64,000 bases of DNA from Thinopyrum elongatum (Eukaryota > Streptophyta > Magnoliopsida > Poales > Poaceae), in the NCBI GenBank assembly GCA_011799875.1, contig CM022299.1, forward strand, positions 210,434,070-210,498,069, given 5' to 3'. The notes under the pieces are model-generated. The model worked only from the letters and a program-made list of their open reading frames with translations. It was not told the origin of the DNA and did not search any database. A program made the translations under genes and the position numbers. Below are positions 57,198-64,000 of the stretch, one piece after another (within the stretch, counting starts at the first letter, position 1; each line of letters starts with the position of its first letter).

Positions 57198-57800
57198 CTT
57201 ATTCCTATAAATAAAATTCTGAAAATTTTAGTCCACAAAATTTTTGTCAACCAAACTTCACAAGATTGATAGCAACTACTCATAAGGATGCCTAGAGGCT
57301 ATATTAAGCATTCAAACTACTTAGAACTCTAAGAATTGAACATGCAAGCCCATTTACAGTAGCACCAAGAGTAGCTAATTATTCAAAATATAAACCACTA
57401 AAGCAAAAACTAATTGGAGCAATGCAGGAGTCACATACCAAGTAGCAATCCCCTAAAACAGTTTTAGAAACGGAGCTTCGAGCAAAGAGATCGAAATCCG
57501 TAGGTGTGAGAGAAAGAACACGAGAGAGAGAGAGAGAGCTATGGTGATTTTTTTCTAGAGGTAAGAGATGACATGGGCTAAAGAGATAAGTGAGGGGGCC
57601 CACGTGGGGACCACAACCCACCAGGGCACGCTTGGGGTTGCTGGCGCGCCCTGGTGTCTTGTGGACACCAGGAGCACCCCCTCTGTTGTTATTTGTACCA
57701 GAAATTCTCAAATATTCGAAAAAAATCGTGTTAAATTTTCAGGGCATTCTGAGAACTTTTATTTTTGGGTCATTTTTTATTGCACTGACGAATCAGAAAA
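57198..57800 (-). promoter_or_regulatory. LTR-like leader and predicted intron of the downstream Gypsy ORF
   Basis: 57590-57780 resembles the element's own LTR (CACAACCCACCAG, GGCGCGCCCTGGTGT, GAGAACTTTTATTT). A CT-rich leader follows (57500-57540). A donor-like GGTATGTGACTCC lies near 57440, and an acceptor-like TTTTCAG is just before the ORF (near 57216). This looks like a transcription start region feeding a spliced leader. Confidence 0.45.
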
Positions 57801-57987
57801 CAGGGTAAACATGGCATTTCATTTTATTTAACTAAGAAAAACAGAAAACAAAAGGTGGGAGCAAAAGGTTGTGCCTACTAAATTCATCAACTTCATACCT
57901 CTAAAAAATGATCCATTAACAAGGTTGATCAAGTCTTATTAACAACCACTTTTGATTAGCCTGAAACCGAAGAACTTTTGTAAAACA
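57801..57987. other. Spacer after protease
   Basis: AT-rich sequence where pol would be expected. No reverse-transcriptase motif is seen. Confidence 0.5.
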
Positions 57988-60773
57988 CTAAGTTACCTCA
58001 ACGGGGATGTGCATATCCCCAACAATAAGTATGTCATATTTCTTTTTGGCAGTAGGTAGAGGTAGTTGAAAACTTCCAATAGTGAGTGTCGGAGATTTTT
58101 CAATAACATTAATACCATTCACTTGGAATTGTTTCTTCGGAAAATGCACCGTATGCTCGTTACCATTGATATGAAAAGTGACCTTGCTTTTATTGCAATC
58201 AATAACAGCCCCTGTAGTATTCAAAAAGGGTCTACCAAGGATAATCGACATGTTGTCGTCCTCGGGCATCTCAAGTATAACAAAGTCGGTTAAGATAGTA
58301 ACGTTTGCAACAACAACGGGCACATCCTCACAAATACTGATAGGTATGGCAGTTGATTTATCAACCATTTGCAAAGATATTTCAGTAGGTGTGAGTTTAT
58401 CAATATCAAGTCTTTTATATAAAGAGAAAGGCATAACACTAACACCAGCTCCTAGATCACATAAAGCAGTTTTGACATAATTTCTTTTGATGGAGCAAGG
58501 TATAGTTGGTATCCCTGGGTCTCCAAGTTTTTTAGGTACTCCGTCCTTAAAAGAATAATTTGCAAGCATGGTGGAGATTTCAGCTTCAGGTATTTTTCTC
58601 TTATTAGTGATGATGTCTTTCATGTATTTTGCATAAGGGGCCATCTTTAAAATATCAGTCAAGTGAGTACGCAAAAAGACTGGCCTAAGCATTTCAGCAA
58701 AGCGTTCAAATTCTTCATCATTTTTTTTCTTAGATGGTTTAGGTGGAAAGGGCATGGGTTTTTGAACCCATGGTTCTCTTTCTTTACCATGTTTTCTAGC
58801 AAGAAAGTCTCTTTTATCATATCGTTTATTTTTAGGTTGTGGGTTATCAAGATTAACAGCAGGTTCTATCTCAACATCCTTATCTAGTTCTTTATTATTT
58901 TTTGTTTGAGTGTCTACATGAACATCACCATTATCATTTTCATTATCACTAGATGAATGTTCATTACCAGATTGAGTTTCAGCATCAGAGATAGAGACAT
59001 CATTATTATCTTCAGAAGGTTTTTCAATTTCAGGTTCACTAGAGGTATGCAGAGTCCTATCATTTTTCTTTTTCTTTTTAGAAGGACTAGGTGCATCAGT
59101 GTTAATTCTTTGAGAGTCTTGTTTAATTCTTTTAGGGTGTCCCTCAGGATAAAGTGGTTCATGAGTCATTTTGCCTCCTCTAGTTGCTACTCTAACAGCA
59201 AAATCATTCATATTATTATTCATTTCATTAAGCAATTCTCTTTGAGATTTAGCAACTTGTTCTAACTGAGTTTGAACCATTGAGGCATGTTTCCCTACAC
59301 CTCTAACATCATTAGTGATTCTAAATAACAAGTCACTCAAGCGAGCAATCATATCAGAGTTGTATTTCAATTGTTTTATAACATTTGCACTGAAGTGATC
59401 ATTGTTTGATGATGTACCTATCAAATTCATATAGGCATTGACTAGGATGTTTATTCTACGGGATGTCACCTTCATCAAACTTTAATAAAGAATTTACCTC
59501 TACCACCAGTGGTGGTGGCGTATCGAGTCCATGTATTTCTTCAATAGGTGGTAAATTCTTAACATCTTCAGCTTTAATACCTTTTTCCTTCATACATTTC
59601 TTGGCCTCTTGCATATCTTCAAGACTAAGATATATGATACCCCTCTTCTTCGGGGTGGGTTTAGGCGGTGGTTCAGGAAGTGTCCAGTCATCATAATTTT
59701 TCAATATATTATTGAATAATTCCTCAGCTTGTTCAACATTTTGTTCCCTGAAAACACAAGCTGCCTTATAGGAAGTCCCTAGAAGCATCGGTTAGTCCAT
59801 TATAGAAGATATCAAGTATTTTGTTTTTCTTAAGAGGATGATTAGGCAAAGCATTAAGCAATTGGAGAAGCCTCCCCCAAGCTTGTGGGAGACTCTCTTC
59901 TTCAATTTGCACAAAGTTAAATATTTCCTATAAGGCAGCTTGTTTCTTGTGAGTAGGAAAATACTTTTCAGAGAAGTAATAAATCATATCCTGGGGAATA
60001 CGCACACAACCAGGAGCAAGAATATTGTATTATATCTTACCATCAACCTTTAATGAGAACGGAAATAACTTGAGAATATAATAGTAGCGAATTTTCTCAT
60101 CATGAGCAAATAGGGTGGCTATATCATTTAGTTTAGTAAGATGTGCCACAACAGTTTCAGTTTCATAGCCATGGAAAGGATTAGATTCAACCAAAGTAAT
60201 TTACTCTGGGTCAACAGAGAATTCATAATCCTTATCGGTAACAAACATAGGTGAAGTAGCAAACTTAGGATCACATTTCATTCTAGCATTCAAAGATTTT
60301 TCTTTCAGTTTGCATAATAATTTCTTAAGATCATCTCTATCATTGCAAGCAAGAAAGTCTCTAGCTATCTCCTCATCCATAACATAACCCTCGGGCATCT
60401 TAGGCATTTCAAATCTAGGAGAGCTAGGTCTAAAAGGTGTTTCATAATTCTCAGTTTCAAAGACTTCATCAGTTTCAGTAATTTCATCAGTTTCAGCATT
60501 CTCATTCTCTTTAGCTCTAGCAAGTTGTTCATCAAGAAATTCACCTAGTAGCACATTATCATCAGGCAAGGTACTAGCATCATCATAAACATCATTCATA
60601 GCACAAGTAGAATCATCAATGACTTGCCACATATCAGGATTAATAGCATGTGGTGGTGTTGCAAGTCTACTCAAAACAGAAGGTGAATCAATTGCAGAGT
60701 GTGATGGCAAGTCCTTACCTCCCCTCGTATTAGTTGGAACGATCTTGGTTCTTGGATCTTTCAAATTCTTCAT
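57988..60773 (-). pseudogene. Gypsy gag-protease polyprotein (broken gag)
   Basis: Starts MKNLKDPRTKIV at 60773, 50 bp after the primer-binding site. A 190-codon acidic N-terminal part stops at 60203-60201. The central gag domain (60200-59790) is readable but interrupted by several stops and two frame changes. The 496-codon frame 59478-57988 holds the gag tail, a Lys/Glu/Asp-rich linker (residues ~130-250) and the aspartic protease: DLGAGVSVMP at residues 341-350 and IILGRPFLNTTGAVID near 400-416. It ends GDMHIPVEVT. The protease part has no lesion, whereas gag is decayed. No CCHC knuckle was noticed. Confidence 0.85.
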
Positions 60774-60822
60774 AGTGATAAATAGATAATAATCCCAAGT
60801 GACTCAACAAATATAGCTATGC

Positions 60823-60840
60823 TCCCCGGCAACGGCGCCA
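60823..60840 (-). promoter_or_regulatory. Primer-binding site of the pol-less Gypsy element
   Basis: TGGCGCCGTTGCCGGGGA on the minus strand, 11 bases inside the 5' LTR. This is a common primer-binding site of Athila-like Gypsy elements in grasses. Confidence 0.9.
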
Positions 60841-62032
60841 GAAAAAGGTCTTGATAACCCACAAGTAAAGGGGGTCGCAACAGTTTTTGAGGGTACAATA
60901 TTCAACCCAAATTTATAGATTCGACACAAGGGGAGCCAAAGAATATTTGTAAGTATCAGCAGTTGAGTTGTCAATTCAACAACACCTGGAGATTAAATAT
61001 CCGCAGCAAAGTGATCAGTAGCACAGTAATATGATAGTTTGATAGCAGCGACAACAGTAATAGTAACGGTAATAGTGGTAGCAATGATTTTGTAGCAGTT
61101 GTAACAGTAGCAGTAGTAACTTAGCAAGAGCAATATGTGAAAAACTCGTAGGCATTGGATCGGTGAATTCGTTGGATAATATTCATCATATAACAGTCAT
61201 AACCTAGGGCGACACAGAACTAGCTCCAGTGTAGGATCGAAAGTATGTCTAGAGGGGGGTGATTAGACTACTTGACCAAATAAAAATCTAGCCTTTTCCC
61301 AATTTTATGTCTTGGCAGATTTTAGCAACTTAACACAAGTCAAGCAATCAACCTACACATGCAATTCTAAGAGTATAGCAGCGGAATGTAAATCATTGCA
61401 TATGAAGGTAAAGGGGAGGAGTTTGGAGAGAGCAAACGCAATGTAGACACGGAGATTTTTGGCGTGGTTTCGATAGGTGGTGCTATCGTACGTCCACGTT
61501 GATGGAGACTTCAACCCACGAAGGGTAACGGTTGTGCGAGTCCACGGAGGGCTCCACCCACGAAGAGTCCACGAAGAAGCAACCTTGTCTATCCCACCAT
61601 GGTCATCGCCCACGAAGGACTTGCCTCACTCGGGTAGATCTTCACGAAGTAGGCGATCTCCTTGCCCTTACAAACTCCTTGGTTCAACTCCACAATCTTG
61701 ACGGAGGCTCCCAAGTGACACCTAACCAATCTAGGAGACACCACTCTCCAAAAGGTAATAAATGGTGTGTTGATGATGAACTCCTTGCTCTTGTGCTTCA
61801 AATGATAGTCTCCCCAACACTCAACTCTCTCTCTCTCACAGATTTGGATATGGTGGAAAGATGATTTGAGTGGAAAGCAACTTGGGGAAGGCTAGAGATC
61901 AAGATTCTTGTGGTTGGATTGGAATGTCTTGGTCTCAACACATGAGTAGGTGGTTCTCTCTCAGAAAATGAGTAGTGGAAGTGTAGGCTCATTCTGATGG
62001 CTCTCACTCTAATGGAGAAGGGGGTGGAGGGG

Positions 62033-62040
62033 TATTTATA
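62033..62040 (-). promoter_or_regulatory. TATA box of the solo LTR
   Basis: GGCTATAAATACCCC on the minus strand, about 850 bp into the LTR, sets the U3/R boundary just downstream. Confidence 0.65.
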
Positions 62041-62082
62041 GCCTCCACACAAAATCTAACCGTTACACACAATTTACCAAAC

Positions 62083-62541
62083 TCGGTGGAACCGAATAGT
62101 GAAACTCGGTGAGACCGACCTGGTTCAAAATGTGAACGTTAGGCTTTTCGGTGGGACCGACAATACCAACTCGGTGAGACCGATGCGCTAGGGTTAGGGC
62201 GAAACCTCATCTCGGTGAGACCGATCACATGAACTCGGTGAGACCGATTTCAGTAATAAGCAAACAGAGACTTGGTCAGGCAAACTCGGTGGGACCGATC
62301 GCTCATTTCTGTGAGACCGAAACATTACGAAACGGAAACAGAGAGTTTGCATTGCCAACTCGGTGGGACCGATCGCTCATCTTGGTTAGACCGAAACGTT
62401 ACGAAGGGAAACAGAGAGTTTGCAATCCCATCTCGGTGAGAACGAGATCCCTATAGGTGAGACCGAACTGATTAGGGTTTTTGGCAATGGCTATGTCAAG
62501 TAAACTCGGTGGCGCCGGATAGATCAAATCGGTGGGGCCGA
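62083..62541. repeat. Array of 14 interrupted palindromes TCGGTnnnACCGA in U3
   Basis: Starts at 62083, 62106, 62148, 62171, 62212, 62235, 62286, 62308, 62360, 62382, 62433, 62454, 62506 and 62529. Eight copies have both arms perfect. Spacings are 23, 42, 23, 41, 23, 51, 22, 52, 22, 51, 21, 52, 23. The array begins 43 bp upstream of the TATA box. Confidence 0.9.
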
Positions 62542-63924
62542 GTTTGACTTTAGGATTAGGACATATGTGGAAATGAGAAAGTGGTTGAGGGCTTTTGGAG
62601 CATATCACTAAGCATTTTTAGCAAGCAAGCCATTAAGCAACACCTCATCCCCTTTTAATAGTATTGGCTTTTCCTATGGACTCAATGTGATCTTGGATCA
62701 CTAAAATGAAAATGTAGAGTCTTGAGCTTTTGCCAATATGTGTCCTTAGCATTTTGAGGGGTCCACATCTCTAGTCCATGCCATACCAATCATTGAACTT
62801 TCTGAAACATTAATCTTGAATGGATATTAGTTCAATGAGCTATATGTTGTTATGAATTACCAAAACCACCCGGGGATTAGTTGCACTTTCATCCAGTTCA
62901 TAAATATAATGTAGGCATGTATTCCGTAAATAGTCATACGTGCTTATGGAAAAGAACTTGCATGACATCTTTTGTCCTACCCTCCCGTGGCAGTGGGGGT
63001 CCATAAGGAAACTAAGGGATATTAAGGCCTCCTTTTAATAGAGAACTGGAACAAAGCATTAACACATAGTGAATACATGAACTCCTCAAACTATGGTCAT
63101 CACCGGAAAGTATCCCAATTACTGCCACACCGGGGTTTACGGATCATAACACATAATAGGTGCATATGACTTGCAAGATCGGATATAGAACATAGATATA
63201 ATGGTGAAAACATAAATGGTTCAGATCTGAAATCATGGCACTCGGGCCCTAGTGAAAAGCATTAAGCATAGCAAAGTCATAGCAACATCAATCTCAGAAC
63301 ATAGTGGATACTAGGGATCAAGCCCTAACAAAACTAACTTGATTACATGATGAATATCATCCAACTCCTCACCGACCAGCGAGCCTACGAAGGAATTACT
63401 CACTCCCGGTGGGGAGCATCATGGAATTGGTGATGAAGGAGGGTTGGTGATGACGAAGACCAAAGATTCCCCTCTCCGAAGCCCCGAACGGGCTCCAGAT
63501 TTGGCCTCCCGATGAAGAACAAGGTGGCGGCGGCTCCGTATCGTGAAACGTGATAAAACTTCCTCTTTTATTTTTTTCTCCAAAAATAGGTATTTATGGA
63601 GTTGGAATTAGGGTCAGGGGGCCAGGAGGGCCCCACAACCCACCAGGGCGCGCCTGGAGGGGGTGGCGCGCCCTGGTGTATCATGGTCAGCCAGGGCACC
63701 CCCTCCGGTGGTTCTTGGTTCCAGTATTTTTTATATATTCTGAAATAATTCTCCAAAAAGTTTTGTCCAAATCCGAGAACTTTTATTTCTGCACAAAAAA
63801 CAACACCATGGTAGTTCTGCTGAAAACAGCGTCAGTCCGGTTTAGTTTCATTCAAATCATGCAAATTAGAGTCCAAAACAAGAGCAAAAGAGTTAGGAAA
63901 AGTAGATACGACGGAGACGTGTCA

Positions 63925-64000
63925 GTGCGCTCTAGCAACTGTCACTTCTGTCTGCGGGTGGCGGCAATGGCACCGCTACGGTAGACAGAGTGAACATTGC
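63925..64000. other. Flank beyond the pol-less Gypsy element
   Basis: 76 bp of GC-rich sequence, possibly the continuation of the Gypsy element whose LTR ends at 52528. It is too short to assign. Confidence 0.3.

Larger units (their letters stand above)
61230..62891 (-). mobile_element. Solo LTR, same family as the left window edge
   Basis: 1662 bp with TG..CA ends and a perfect TSD TCCAG (61225-61229 and 62892-62896). Removing it joins the Gypsy LTR exactly as in its partner at 53030. On the minus strand it starts TGAAAGTGCAACTAATCC and ends ATCCTACA. The ends resemble the Sirevirus LTRs in the window (TGNAAGTGCANCTA start, CACCCCCCTCTAG before the end). Confidence 0.95.
52660..63924 (-). 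mobile_element. Pol-less Gypsy (Athila-like) retrotransposon
   Basis: 3' LTR 52660-54069 and 5' LTR 60852-63924 (split by a solo LTR) flank about 6.8 kb. The primer-binding site TGGCGCCGTTGCCGGGGA (60840-60823) and gag-protease with DLGAGVSVMP point to the Athila-like Gypsy type common in Triticeae. No RT, RNase H or integrase motif occurs between protease (end 57988) and the downstream ORF (start 57197). It is thus non-autonomous by structure. The flanks CGTCG and GTGCG do not form a clean TSD, so a rearranged or mutated edge is possible. Confidence 0.88.
60852..63924 (-). repeat. 5' LTR of the pol-less Gypsy element, split
   Basis: LTR sequence is 60852-61229 plus 62897-63924, about 1406 bp, collinear with the 3' LTR. 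The outer end reads TGACACGTCTCC instead of TGATACGTCTCC. Confidence 0.92.

Noticed and set aside
52655..63929. Clean 5-bp TSD for the pol-less Gypsy element
   Set aside because: CGTCG and GTGCG do not match beyond two bases.

Overview
The window is plant nuclear DNA, almost certainly from a Triticeae grass (wheat, Aegilops, barley or a relative). The signs are deep nesting of large LTR retrotransposons, CACTA subterminal arrays, Stowaway-type MITEs with TA target sites, and one intron-containing F-box/FBD gene of the type expanded in grasses. No bacterial, organellar or CRISPR features were seen. Family names rest on recognised motifs and structure; no database search was possible.

Layout. 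1-1557: an LTR on the minus strand, cut by the window edge. 1558-2670: a MITE and a 5'-truncated LINE tail with a target duplication. 2781-5235 (minus): a three-exon F-box/LRR/FBD gene that reads intact through all splice sites, the only convincing host gene here. 5655-7590: a ~950-bp GA/GT-rich tandem duplication that carries a Stowaway MITE in each copy. 8441-14006: short tandem repeats, a decayed multi-exon transcription unit, a GGCCC-rich subterminal array and a CACTA terminus ending at 14006. 14007-15318 and 29710-~32500: pieces of a second CACTA-like element with a broken B3-like gene and an Ala-rich ORF, split by a 14.4-kb Copia/Sirevirus element (15319-29709, plus strand). 33025-49228 (minus): a second, related Sirevirus with perfect TSD GCTTC, sitting in a ~500-bp tandem repeat and carrying a solo LTR of the first Sirevirus's type inside its 3' LTR (TSD CCTTG). 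50616-52659: two truncated Gypsy-type LTRs. 52660-63924 (minus): a Gypsy element with gag-protease and a downstream ORF but no reverse transcriptase or integrase, whose 5' LTR is split by a solo LTR (61230-62891, TSD TCCAG) of the same family as the left window edge.

How the parts relate. The Sirevirus copies carry gag, protease, integrase, reverse transcriptase and RNase H, plus a very long extra gene between pol and the 3' LTR. That gene has its own TATA box, GC-rich leader and GT-AG intron in both copies. The unrelated pol-less Gypsy element also carries a 3' ORF behind an LTR-like leader. Both Sireviruses are damaged by stops and frameshifts, and the first also by a 226-bp protease deletion. 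The two LTRs of the left-edge/solo family share an array of 13-bp interrupted palindromes just upstream of their TATA boxes, spaced close to whole helical turns. The array and the independently promoted 3' gene are the strongest candidates for something not yet described.
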